Source: an uncultured Eubacteriales bacterium (GTDB lineage Bacteria; Bacillota; Clostridia; Oscillospirales; Oscillospiraceae). From it: a stretch of DNA of 20,006 bases. The position numbers and the translations under genes are program-made. Under the pieces are notes generated by a model. The model did no database searches and was not told where the DNA came from. It saw nothing but the letters and a program-made list of their open reading frames with translations. How positions within the stretch are numbered: the first letter of the stretch is position 1; each line of letters starts with the position of its first letter. Where the stretch lies: contig CAUABY010000011.1 of NCBI GenBank assembly GCA_958427375.1, positions 1 to 20,006 on the forward strand, given 5' to 3'. This document shows positions 7,252 through 13,888 of this stretch, piece after piece.

Positions 7252-7261
7252 TCAACGTTGA
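7252..7261. promoter_or_regulatory. Candidate LacI-family operator before the binding-protein gene
   Basis: TCAACGTTGA is a perfect 10-bp palindrome with the CG-centred AACGTT core usual for LacI/CcpA-type operators. The same core occurs in two of the three sites ahead of the regulator gene. It lies in the 139-base gap between the regulator stop and the binding-protein start. The outer bases differ from the CGG...CCG arms of the other array, so a shared regulator is plausible but not shown. Confidence 0.45.
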
Positions 7262-7291
7262 ATACGCCTTGAGGCTGTCTTGCCTCTCAAA

Positions 7292-8305
7292 TCATACGCG
7301 GCGCACGGAGCCGCCCTCACGCACCTTTGCCGGAACGCTGATATGCCGCGCCTTGGCGCGCCCTTCAAGCACGTCAGTTAAGATACGCACGCTCTCGCGG
7401 CCCATTTCCTCAGCGGGCTGCACAAGCGTTGTCAGCTTCGGCCTTACATACTCGGACACAGTGAGGCCGTCAATGGCGATGACCGACACATCGTCCGGCA
7501 CGCTGCAGCCCCTGTCCTCAAGCGCCTTGATTGCGGCAATGGCCGTGGTATCCGAGAGCATGAAAAGCCCCGTGAAATCCGCGCCCCTGTCCAAAAGCCT
7601 GCACACACCGGTGTAAATTTGCGGCATCTCAAAGCAGCCGCCCGTCTCTTCGACAAGCGCGGGGTCAAACTCAATGCCGTGGTCGCGCAGTGCGGCGCGG
7701 TAGCCCTTGTAGCGCAGTTCACTGATGGAGCGGTCATCAGTGCTCGGCAGCGCAGTGGCAATGCGCCGGTGGCCGAGCTCTATAAGCGTCTCGACAGCTT
7801 TGTAGGCCGTCTGGTAGTCGTCAATGGAAACTGAGGAATAATCGTCCTCGCCGAGGCTGCCGAAGCAGTTTGTGTACGAGCAGCACACATACGGTACGCC
7901 CACAAGCGAAAGCTCCGCCGGGGTGTAGTCGAAGCGGCCGCCGAGAAACAGCAGTCCGCGAAGCTTCTTCTCGCGCTCCAAAATGGCGCCGGCCTTGACC
8001 TCGTCCGCGTCGGAATCAATGAAATGCAGCACCATGGTGTAGCCGCTGGCCTCAATCTCGCGGGATATGGTTTTGAGCATTTCGGCAAAGAAAAGGTTGC
8101 CCGTGCCGCGCACAACAACGCCTATCGCGTCAGAGCGGCTGCGCACGAGGTCACGCGCGCTGTTGTTGGGGATATAGCCCTCGTTCTCTACCACGCCCAG
8201 CACACGGCGGCGCACATCGTCGCTCACATCGGGCCGGTTATTGAGCACACGCGAAACCGTGCTCACACTCACTCCGCTCAGCCGCGCAATATCTTTTATC
8301 GTCAT
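7292..8305 (-). CDS. LacI family transcriptional regulator
   Basis: A 337-residue LacI/GalR-type regulator. The N-terminal helix-turn-helix is TIKDIARLSGVSVSTVSRVLNNRPDVSDDVRRRVL (2-36), followed by the hinge GYIPNNSARDL and a periplasmic-binding-protein-like effector domain from about 60 (DAIGVVVRGTGNLFFAEML) to the end. The conserved SVIAIDGLTVSEYVRPKLTTLVQP is the usual C-lobe signature. The effector is presumably a sugar handled by the downstream importer and MalQ. It has its own sigma-A-type promoter with three overlapping CG-centred operators just after the start site, so autoregulation is likely. Start is the ATG at 8305; the upstream GAGGG is a moderate ribosome binding site. Confidence 0.93.
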   Translation of the reverse strand: MTIKDIARLSGVSVSTVSRVLNNRPDVSDDVRRRVLGVVENEGYIPNNSARDLVRSRSDAIGVVVRGTGNLFFAEMLKTISREIEASGYTMVLHFIDSDADEVKAGAILEREKKLRGLLFLGGRFDYTPAELSLVGVPYVCCSYTNCFGSLGEDDYSSVSIDDYQTAYKAVETLIELGHRRIATALPSTDDRSISELRYKGYRAALRDHGIEFDPALVEETGGCFEMPQIYTGVCRLLDRGADFTGLFMLSDTTAIAAIKALEDRGCSVPDDVSVIAIDGLTVSEYVRPKLTTLVQPAEEMGRESVRILTDVLEGRAKARHISVPAKVREGGSVRRV

Positions 8306-8333
8306 ATAATCTGCCCTCGGCTCTCTTTATTTG

Positions 8334-8371
8334 CGGAATCGTTTCCGGCAACGTTCCCGGTAACGTTTTCA
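8334..8371. promoter_or_regulatory. Three overlapping LacI-type operators at 12-bp pitch
   Basis: Three 14-bp sites tile this stretch: CGGAATCGTTTCCG (8334-8347), CGGCAACGTTCCCG (8346-8359) and CGGTAACGTTTTCA (8358-8371). Their central CG steps are exactly 12 bp apart and neighbouring sites share two bases. The first is palindromic apart from its central positions and fits the general CGGNAACGTTNCCG pattern. They lie about 9-46 bases downstream of the predicted start site of the regulator gene, a position suited to repression by roadblock. Confidence 0.65.
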
Positions 8372-8386
8372 TTACCATGTATCTTT

Positions 8387-8415
8387 ATAATAACAAGGCT
8401 TTTATGCAAAGTCAA
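8387..8415 (-). promoter_or_regulatory. Promoter of the LacI-family regulator gene
   Basis: On the minus strand TTGACT (8410-8415) and TATTAT (8387-8392) are spaced by exactly 17 bases, each one base from consensus. The predicted start near 8380 leaves a leader of about 75 bases that carries the three operator sites. The remainder of the 323-base gap (8416-8534) shows no open frame I would support. Confidence 0.7.
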
Positions 8416-8529
8416 CAAAACTTCGGCGAAAAAAGGAAAGTTTGGAGCTTTGCTCAAATTCGGCAGCCGTTTTTTGAGTATTATTACCATGCACACCTGT
8501 CAAATTCATCCAGTTGCAGGAGACGGCGC

Positions 8530-8578
8530 AAAAATACCGGGTGCGGCGCGCCGGCAAAGCGGCAGGCTGCACCCGGTA
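8530..8578 (-). terminator. Intrinsic terminator of the PfkB-family kinase gene
   Basis: TACCGGGTGC (8535-8544) pairs perfectly with GCACCCGGTA (8569-8578), with a further inner GCCG/CGGC pairing. On the minus strand the stem is followed by five Ts (8530-8534). It lies about 50 bases after the kinase stop codon. Confidence 0.8.
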
Positions 8579-8628
8579 ATCAGCATGCACATTTTCAATA
8601 AAGCATTAATTGAAAATCAGTATCAGCA

Positions 8629-9561
8629 TCAATTCTCCACGTCGATATCAAGCCCCAGCTCGCGCGGCAGAAAGCGCGGGCAGACATTCTCCGGCCCCTT
8701 GATGACAGAGGCGGCAAGAGTCGTGCCAATCTCGACGGCCTCCCTCATGCTCTTGCCATAGGTCAGGCCGAGCGCCACACCGGCGCAGAACGCGTCGCCC
8801 GCGCCGGTGGTATCGCGCACCTTGACGCGCCGCGCGGGATAAATGCCCTTGTCGCCGTTCATATCGGCGTACACCGCGCCCCGGCTGCCAAGCGTGACGA
8901 CCATAGCGGGGATGCGCGCGGAGATAACCTTCTGCGAAAGCTCTTCGCACAGTGCCTCCGGCTCCATATGCTCATAATCGCTTACAAAAAGTATTCCGGC
9001 CTCCTCAGCATTGCACACAAAGCAGTCGATGGACTGAAGAAAGTCGCGCCGCTCGGAGGCGATGCTCATGTTCGCCACCACCGCGTACACGCGCTTGCTG
9101 TACTTCTGCGCGTATTTAAAAACGCTTTTGACTATCTCCTTGTCCACGTCGATTTCTATAATGATGCTGTCGCAGTCGGCAAAAATCTCGTCGCCCTTCT
9201 CCTCGATGAGCGCGGCCATCGCGTCCATCTTCGGGCGCTTGGATATGGAGGCGACGATGTTCCCCGTCTCGTCAAAAACCGCCAGCCACACGCCCATACC
9301 GTCCGGCACGGTCAGCACGTAGCGCGTGTCCACCTTGTGGTTGTTGAGCTTGCGCAATACCTCCGCGCCCTCGGCCGTGTCGTCCACCATGCTGACAAAG
9401 CGCGGGCGAAGCTCCACATTGGCTATGTCCTCCGCCACGTTGCGCCCCACGCCGCCGTGTACCGTCGCCACATGCCCGGCGTTGCGCCCGCCGGGGATAT
9501 AGCACTCATACGGGAAGCCCTTTATGTCCACAAACACATTGCCCACGACAACTATTGCCAT
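8629..9561 (-). CDS. PfkB family carbohydrate/nucleoside kinase
   Basis: A 310-residue ribokinase-fold kinase that phosphorylates a sugar or nucleoside with ATP. Motif 1 is HGGVGRNVAEDIA (G36-A45), an NAEE (184-187) metal-site motif follows, and motif 2 is DTTGAGDAF (250-258) with catalytic Asp D256. The GGVGRNVAE form of motif 1 resembles pseudouridine kinases, but no pseudouridine-5'-phosphate glycosidase gene is adjacent, so the substrate stays open. The start is ATG 9561: GAGGG lies 7 bases upstream, and a TATAAT (9581-9586) would place transcription start after the longer open frame's first ATG. It has its own terminator, so it is probably monocistronic. Confidence 0.88.
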   Translation of the reverse strand: MAIVVVGNVFVDIKGFPYECYIPGGRNAGHVATVHGGVGRNVAEDIANVELRPRFVSMVDDTAEGAEVLRKLNNHKVDTRYVLTVPDGMGVWLAVFDETGNIVASISKRPKMDAMAALIEEKGDEIFADCDSIIIEIDVDKEIVKSVFKYAQKYSKRVYAVVANMSIASERRDFLQSIDCFVCNAEEAGILFVSDYEHMEPEALCEELSQKVISARIPAMVVTLGSRGAVYADMNGDKGIYPARRVKVRDTTGAGDAFCAGVALGLTYGKSMREAVEIGTTLAASVIKGPENVCPRFLPRELGLDIDVEN

Positions 9562-9580
9562 AGCTCTGCCCTCTTTCAGT

Positions 9581-9586
9581 ATTATA
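9581..9586 (-). promoter_or_regulatory. -10 box of the PfkB-family kinase gene
   Basis: A consensus TATAAT on the minus strand, 20 bases before the chosen ATG. The -35 at 17-base spacing (TTCGGC) is weak. The close spacing argues for a short leader and against the upstream in-frame start at 9636. Confidence 0.45.
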
Positions 9587-9716
9587 GGCTCAATATTCTC
9601 TATGCCGAAATTATAAGCCATTTCCCGCGCGGACACAACATAAAAATTCGATTATCAGCGTGTTTTTTGCGTTTCCGCGGTTAAAGGCGATAAATTGAGA
9701 CGCCTCCCGCCCGCTG

Positions 9717-10427
9717 TCAAAGGCTCGGCAGGGGTGTGTCGTTGAGGCGCTTTTTGCGTTCACGCCAGTCCGGGATAATCCGCGCAAGCTCCGCGCGAAA
9801 AGCGGGCGAGTGGTCGGGGTGCAGAAAGTGGCAGAACTCATGCGCCACAACGTATTCTATGCACTGCTCGTCCGCGTGGACAAGGCCGGTATTAAAGGTG
9901 AGCACGCCCCGCGTCGGCTGACAGCTGCCCCAGCGGCTTGTCATGCGGCGAAAGCGTATCTCCGGCCAAGCAATCCCGCGCGCGGCAAAGGCGGGGTAGA
10001 CGCGCCCACAGCAGGCGGTGACGGCGGCCTCGCACTGCGCGCGCAGCCATTTGTCAAGCGTTTTCTGCCGCAGCTCAGCATTCCGCGCATCGCGCAGGCT
10101 TATTATGACCCGTCCCGCCTCAAGCTCCACCGCGTTTTTCGTCCCCGCGTACACTTCCACCGGACACACCGCGCCGAACAGGCGCACGGCGCGCCCGTCC
10201 GCACAGTCGCGCAGGCGCTCCATGCGCGCCGCCGCTTTCTCGCGGTGCGCGGTGATATACGGCGCGTTTGCAAGCATCATGCGTTCTATCGCCGCCACGG
10301 GTACACCGCGCGCGGCGGAGACATATATGCTCCCGTCGGGCTTTATGCGCAGGTTTATGTTCTTCACCCGCTTGCGCTCAAGCGTGTATTCCACACGCTC
10401 CCCGTCAATAACGATTGTTTTCTGCAT
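9717..10427 (-). CDS. YgjP-like metallopeptidase domain protein (DUF45)
   Basis: A 236-residue predicted zinc-dependent hydrolase. The zinc site is HEFCH (196-200) with a third ligand H206 in HPDHSPAF, matching the HExxH...H pattern of the family. It also has the family signature SRWGSC (164-169) and the N-terminal strand repeat VKNINLRIKPDGSIYVSAARGVP. The family includes E. coli YgjP, often linked to type I restriction loci, but no such genes lie nearby. The start is ATG 10427, with AGGTGG just upstream; the open frame runs a further 29 codons into GC-rich leader and is unlikely to be translated. No clear promoter is seen in 10428-10493. A weak hairpin (9685-9705) follows the stop. Confidence 0.88.
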   Translation of the reverse strand: MQKTIVIDGERVEYTLERKRVKNINLRIKPDGSIYVSAARGVPVAAIERMMLANAPYITAHREKAAARMERLRDCADGRAVRLFGAVCPVEVYAGTKNAVELEAGRVIISLRDARNAELRQKTLDKWLRAQCEAAVTACCGRVYPAFAARGIAWPEIRFRRMTSRWGSCQPTRGVLTFNTGLVHADEQCIEYVVAHEFCHFLHPDHSPAFRAELARIIPDWRERKKRLNDTPLPSL

Positions 10428-10493
10428 CTTCCACCTCTGCAAACCGGCAGGAGCCGGACGCGCGCTCGTCCCGCGGCTGTCACCGGACAATGT

Positions 10494-10535
10494 AAAAATC
10501 CTCTGACGTGACATTGTACACGCCAGAGGATTTTT
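10494..10535. terminator. Strong bidirectional terminator
   Basis: AAAAATCCTCTG (10494-10505) pairs perfectly with CAGAGGATTTTT (10524-10535). An extra CGTG/CACG pairing (10507-10510 with 10519-10522) lies inside. Ts flank the stem on both strands. It closes the dehydratase operon on the minus strand and isolates it from the metallopeptidase gene. Confidence 0.88.
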
Positions 10536-10552
10536 TGTCTATAGCTTATAAC

Positions 10553-10738
10553 TTATACTATTCTTCTGTCTCTGACCTGCGCGTCATAGTGCTTGTTGAG
10601 CAGAGGTCTGACGACATAGTAGATGAGCTTGTTCTCGCCGTTGGACATATACAGCGCAAAGGTGGCGACAAAGCCGATAAGCGCGACCAGCAGCAGCTTG
10701 CCCAGCAGCTTGAGCATGAAGCGTGCGAATTTCTTCAT
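10553..10738 (-). CDS. Small single-pass membrane protein, unrecognised
   Basis: A 61-residue product that I do not recognise. Residues 1-9 are basic (MKKFARFML) and one hydrophobic helix follows at about 10-32 (KLLGKLLLVALIGFVATFALYM). The tail is polar with a conserved-looking YYVVRPLLNKHYDAQVRDRR segment. The basic N-terminus suggests the tail faces outside, but topology is inference. It begins 21 bases after the stop of the larger dehydratase subunit, with AGGATAGG as ribosome binding site, and ends just before the operon terminator, so it is cotranscribed with the dehydratase genes. It could be a membrane anchor or regulator for that enzyme, or an unrelated small protein. Confidence 0.6.
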   Translation of the reverse strand: MKKFARFMLKLLGKLLLVALIGFVATFALYMSNGENKLIYYVVRPLLNKHYDAQVRDRRIV

Positions 10739-10759
10739 AATCTGACCTATCCTTTCCTA

Positions 10760-12367
10760 TCAGTATGCCATGGAGTCGTCAAACTCCACGATGGTCGGGT
10801 CAAGCGGCTTCTCGTCGAGAACGACAGACATATAGTTGTTGACGCAGTTTCTCATATCCTGACGGGACACAGTGCGGCAGTCCTCAAGGTCGTGCTCGAC
10901 GAAGATGAAGTGGAAGCCGAGCTCGCGTGCCTGCTCCTCCATAACGGCATGCAGGCCGAGCGTACCCTTGCAGGCGATGTTGTCGTTCATGAGAACCATG
11001 TCGCAGTCGAAGTTCTTCGCCCAATCCCACACAGCGTTGTAGTTGTCCCAGCCGCCGACGGCGTGGTGGCGCATGGTGGCTTTCTCGGAGAATGCCGCCA
11101 AGTCCTTGATGGCCTGTTCGGGATCCTCGGTGTCTATCATATTGTAACCCATAGTGGAGTCCATGTTCAAAACTATGTTGATGCCCCAGCAGTTCTGCGT
11201 CCAGGTCGGGAAGTCGGTGTAATACACGGCAGAGGGTCCCCACAGGAAAGCGCGGTGACGGGTTCTGCCGCCAAATGGATTGTACTTCTCCTCATATGCT
11301 TTGCGCATGAGGGCAATGACCTTGCGGTCGACCTTGTTGAAGTAGGGGTCAGAACCGTTGACGGAGGCCCATGAATACAGGCGGTAAAGGGTCTCGGCGA
11401 TGCCGCAGAGGGCGGAATGTCTGGTCTTGAAGAAGTCCCACTTCTCAAGCTCAATGGTGTTCTGCTCGTTCATCAGCTTTGCGTACTTGAACAGCTCATC
11501 CCAGTCGTACTTGACATTGTACTCCTTCTCGACGAAAGCAATCGCGTCCTTGAGCATCTGCGTGGAGTAGGGTTTTGCCTCCGGCTCGTTGTGGCGCATG
11601 GCCAGAGTTACCGGGAAGTCAGGCAGGGCTATTCTGCGGCGCTGGAACATGGAGGTAGACTCGGAGGCGTTGCAGGGCATGTTGGTGCTGAGGAAAGCCT
11701 TGCCGACGATGGGGAAAGCGTCGTCTATAGCAACGCCGGTCTCAGCCGCGCAGCGCGAGCAAACGTCGGCAGGCAGACCATAGGACTCGGCCACGTCTAT
11801 GTAGTAGGGCTCAATATGCTGGTCAACATCACAGATGATGAACTCAGGCAGGGTCTGATGCGGGAAAGGTATAAGCTCTTTGAAGCCCCTGAGAAAGAGC
11901 GCGGGCAGGACCTCGTCATAGGGCAGGAAGTCATCACTGCGCGGGCCGCCGCCAAGGCGCTTGTCGTTGGAGAGGATAAGTGCGATTCTCTCGGTCAGGC
12001 TCTTGACGATGGCGTGCATATTCATGTGCGCAACGCGCAGCTCATAGCCGCGGAAACCCTCATACAGGCGGTCAATGAACATGAAAGTGCCGAGGAAGGA
12101 GCCCATCCAGCGGTACTCCCAGAAGCCCTTGAGGCAGGGAATGGGCGCGCTGGCTAACATCTTGCCCATGCTGTAGAGGTTTTTCAGCCACTGGCTGTAA
12201 TCGTACAGAGTGTCTCTCGTGCCGCGCCACTCGCGGTACTTGGCAACGCCGGTCTTGTCATAGTAGCGGCTTCTCTGGCCGCCCTTGCCGTGCTCAGCCT
12301 GCCAGATAGGGTCGAAGCGCTCAAGCTTCTTGTCGATGGAAGCGATAAGCTTATCTGTAATCTTCAT
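10760..12367 (-). CDS. 2-hydroxyacyl-CoA dehydratase family protein, larger subunit
   Basis: A 535-residue protein of the 2-hydroxyacyl-CoA dehydratase / benzoyl-CoA reductase superfamily, divergent from the better-known 380-430-residue members. Support comes from the C-terminal layout (NFDCDMVLMNDNIACKGTLGLHAVMEEQARELGFHFIFVEHDLEDC...RNCVNNYM), which parallels the ...FC..W.....L......P.L..E......QLRTR ending of HgdB-type subunits. Mid-protein Cys in DVCSRCAAETG and NMPCNASES may ligate a [4Fe-4S] cluster. The start is ATG 12367, 9 bases after GGAGG; a GTG two codons earlier (12371-12373) overlaps the upstream stop but lies only 3 bases from GGAGG. It pairs with the gene just upstream. Activity likely needs an ATP-driven activator (HgdC type), which is not in the window. 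Confidence 0.75.
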   Translation of the reverse strand: MKITDKLIASIDKKLERFDPIWQAEHGKGGQRSRYYDKTGVAKYREWRGTRDTLYDYSQWLKNLYSMGKMLASAPIPCLKGFWEYRWMGSFLGTFMFIDRLYEGFRGYELRVAHMNMHAIVKSLTERIALILSNDKRLGGGPRSDDFLPYDEVLPALFLRGFKELIPFPHQTLPEFIICDVDQHIEPYYIDVAESYGLPADVCSRCAAETGVAIDDAFPIVGKAFLSTNMPCNASESTSMFQRRRIALPDFPVTLAMRHNEPEAKPYSTQMLKDAIAFVEKEYNVKYDWDELFKYAKLMNEQNTIELEKWDFFKTRHSALCGIAETLYRLYSWASVNGSDPYFNKVDRKVIALMRKAYEEKYNPFGGRTRHRAFLWGPSAVYYTDFPTWTQNCWGINIVLNMDSTMGYNMIDTEDPEQAIKDLAAFSEKATMRHHAVGGWDNYNAVWDWAKNFDCDMVLMNDNIACKGTLGLHAVMEEQARELGFHFIFVEHDLEDCRTVSRQDMRNCVNNYMSVVLDEKPLDPTIVEFDDSMAY

Positions 12368-12369
12368 CT

Positions 12370-13554
12370 TCACTTGCCTCCCTGAATATTCTTGATTTCC
12401 AGCGCCTCAATAAAGGCCTGGAAACGGGTGCGGAGCTGGCCAACAGCGCCGAGGGCGTATTCCTTCTCGATGGTGCAGCACGGTACATTGCGCTCGTTGA
12501 TGAGGATGTGGGAGGCCAGAACCTTTTCATAGCTCCAGAACTCGCAGAACTTCATGTTCTCATAGATAACGCCGTCCGCCTTGTACTCCTTGTACAGGCG
12601 CATGACCTCATCGTGGCGCTGGTCAATCTTCATGCCGTCCATGAAGCGGGCGCACTGGCTGGTGTGGAGGTAGTGGCGGCAGATTGCGTCAAAGGCGGTC
12701 TCGCCGTCCAGAATCTCAATCTGTTCGCGGCTGGGGAAAGAGCCGAAGCAGTAGCGGTCGGCCACGACCATAGCGCCGCAGCTCTCAATGAGCTTGGTGA
12801 ACTCAGGGTCGTCAATCTCAGAGCCTGCGAGCATCACTCTCGCGCGGAAGGGGAACTTTTCCTCCGGCTCGCGGGTCTTGAGCTCTTCCAGCGTCTCTTC
12901 AAGGTAGGGCTTGATGAGATAGTGCGGGCAGACCTGGCTGACGAGCTGGATGACGTGGAACTCATAGCCCGTGATGGGCGGGTTGTCGAGCTTTCTGAAA
13001 TCACCAATCTCGGTGATGATGCGGCTTATCTCGTTATGGTCGGCGATAGCGGCGCGCATAGCGTCCTCAGATACGTCAACCCCGCGCTCGGCGAGCTTGT
13101 CGACAACGCATTTTTTAAGCTCAACCTTGTAGTAGTCAAGGTTGGTCTTGTCGCCCTTCATGGGAGGGTCAAAGATGGTGAGGAAGAACTTGTCGTTCTT
13201 CACCGGGTGCAGCAGGTCAAAATGGATTTCCATGCGCTCCATTGCGGCGCAGCACTCACAGCCGAAAAGCGCCTCAAGGTAGTTGTAGCCGCCCTCAATC
13301 GCGCGCTCAAGAATGGAGCGGACATAGGGGCAGGTGCGGGTAGTCATGTAGTAGTTTGCCAAATCGGTGGATGCACAGCGCGGCGCGCGCAGACGCGAGG
13401 AGAAGCAGCCGGGCAGATTCAGCAGCGCCTCAGGGACATAATAGCAGTTATATCCCAGTGCGTGCCTGCCCTCTTCGACCGCCTTTGTCACCAGCTCATT
13501 CTGCGCGTCCTGCAGCAGATTTTCAAAGTAGATCAGATGCTTTAGATCTTTCAA
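12370..13554 (-). CDS. 2-hydroxyacyl-CoA dehydratase family protein, smaller subunit
   Basis: A 394-residue HgdB/FldC-like subunit of the radical-type dehydratase / benzoyl-CoA reductase superfamily. The signature block is TTRTCPYVRSILERAIEGGYNYLEALFGCECCAAMERM (about 71-108), with C75, C99, C101 and C102. KFCEFW (C337) and the GQLRTRFQAFIEAL ending (372-385) complete the usual cluster-binding pattern. In such enzymes one electron injected by an activator drives removal of water from a 2-hydroxyacyl-CoA. The start is set at TTG 13554: AGAGGTG lies 6 bases upstream, whereas the GTG at 13563 is part of that ribosome binding site. It is the first gene of a three-gene operon; its stop lies 2 bases before the next ATG. 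The substrate cannot be read from sequence. Confidence 0.82.
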   Translation of the reverse strand: MKDLKHLIYFENLLQDAQNELVTKAVEEGRHALGYNCYYVPEALLNLPGCFSSRLRAPRCASTDLANYYMTTRTCPYVRSILERAIEGGYNYLEALFGCECCAAMERMEIHFDLLHPVKNDKFFLTIFDPPMKGDKTNLDYYKVELKKCVVDKLAERGVDVSEDAMRAAIADHNEISRIITEIGDFRKLDNPPITGYEFHVIQLVSQVCPHYLIKPYLEETLEELKTREPEEKFPFRARVMLAGSEIDDPEFTKLIESCGAMVVADRYCFGSFPSREQIEILDGETAFDAICRHYLHTSQCARFMDGMKIDQRHDEVMRLYKEYKADGVIYENMKFCEFWSYEKVLASHILINERNVPCCTIEKEYALGAVGQLRTRFQAFIEALEIKNIQGGK

Positions 13555-13652
13555 GCGATACACCTCTTTTTCATAATTATTGGGTCAGGCGCTCTGGCTT
13601 TGCAGGTTTGCTAAAGCGGGTGATGCCACCTACCCATAGTACGCTTAATAGA

Positions 13653-13681
13653 ATGTTAACACATTGGCAAGTTCGGGTCAA
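13653..13681 (-). promoter_or_regulatory. Candidate promoter of the dehydratase operon
   Basis: On the minus strand TTGACC (13676-13681) and TAACAT (13653-13658) are 17 bases apart, matching 5/6 and 4/6 of the sigma-A boxes. Start would be near 13646, giving a leader of about 90 bases. A four-arm repeat array lies immediately upstream of the -35. Confidence 0.45.
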
Positions 13682-13700
13682 GAATTTATCGGTCAGTTTA

Positions 13701-13768
13701 TTTAGGCAATTTTGTGCATTTGTCTAAACGCCGGTACATTTTAGACACTTTAGTGCGTTTTGTCTAAT
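13701..13768. promoter_or_regulatory. Four alternating half-sites at about 20-bp pitch
   Basis: TTTAGGCA (13701-13708), TGTCTAAA (13721-13728), TTTAGACA (13740-13747) and TGTCTAAT (13761-13768) alternate in orientation with start-to-start distances of 20, 19 and 21 bases. The middle two are a perfect 8-bp inverted repeat around an 11-base spacer. This spacing keeps all arms on one DNA face. The array sits at about -55 to -122 relative to the predicted dehydratase start, a typical activator position, but it could also serve the divergent P-loop gene. The 334-base gap holds no gene. Confidence 0.6.
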
Positions 13769-13819
13769 TTTTCAGTGAGGCCGCGCGTATAAATTAACAG
13801 TGGATTAAAAAACTCCCTC

Positions 13820-13848
13820 TTGTGCTTTTAAAAGAAAAATGGTAAGCT
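13820..13848 (+). promoter_or_regulatory. Weak candidate promoter for the small P-loop gene
   Basis: TTGTGC (13820-13825) and TAAGCT (13843-13848) are 17 bases apart, 41 bases before the start codon. Both boxes are imperfect. A TATAAA at 13788-13793 is an alternative -10 without a well-placed -35. Confidence 0.3.
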
Positions 13849-13888
13849 TATAGCAAACCACAAAAAAATTTAAAGGAGCGTGGTCTCA

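Noticed and set aside
8456..8501. A TTGACA at 8496-8501 on the minus strand as a second promoter for the LacI regulator gene
   Set aside because: The -10 at 17 bases (TACTCA) is poor, and a much better promoter (TTGACT-17-TATTAT) lies closer to the gene.
12508..13545. A 345-codon open frame on the plus strand opposite the smaller dehydratase subunit
   Set aside because: Composition is that of a reverse-complement shadow, and the minus-strand gene has clear family motifs.
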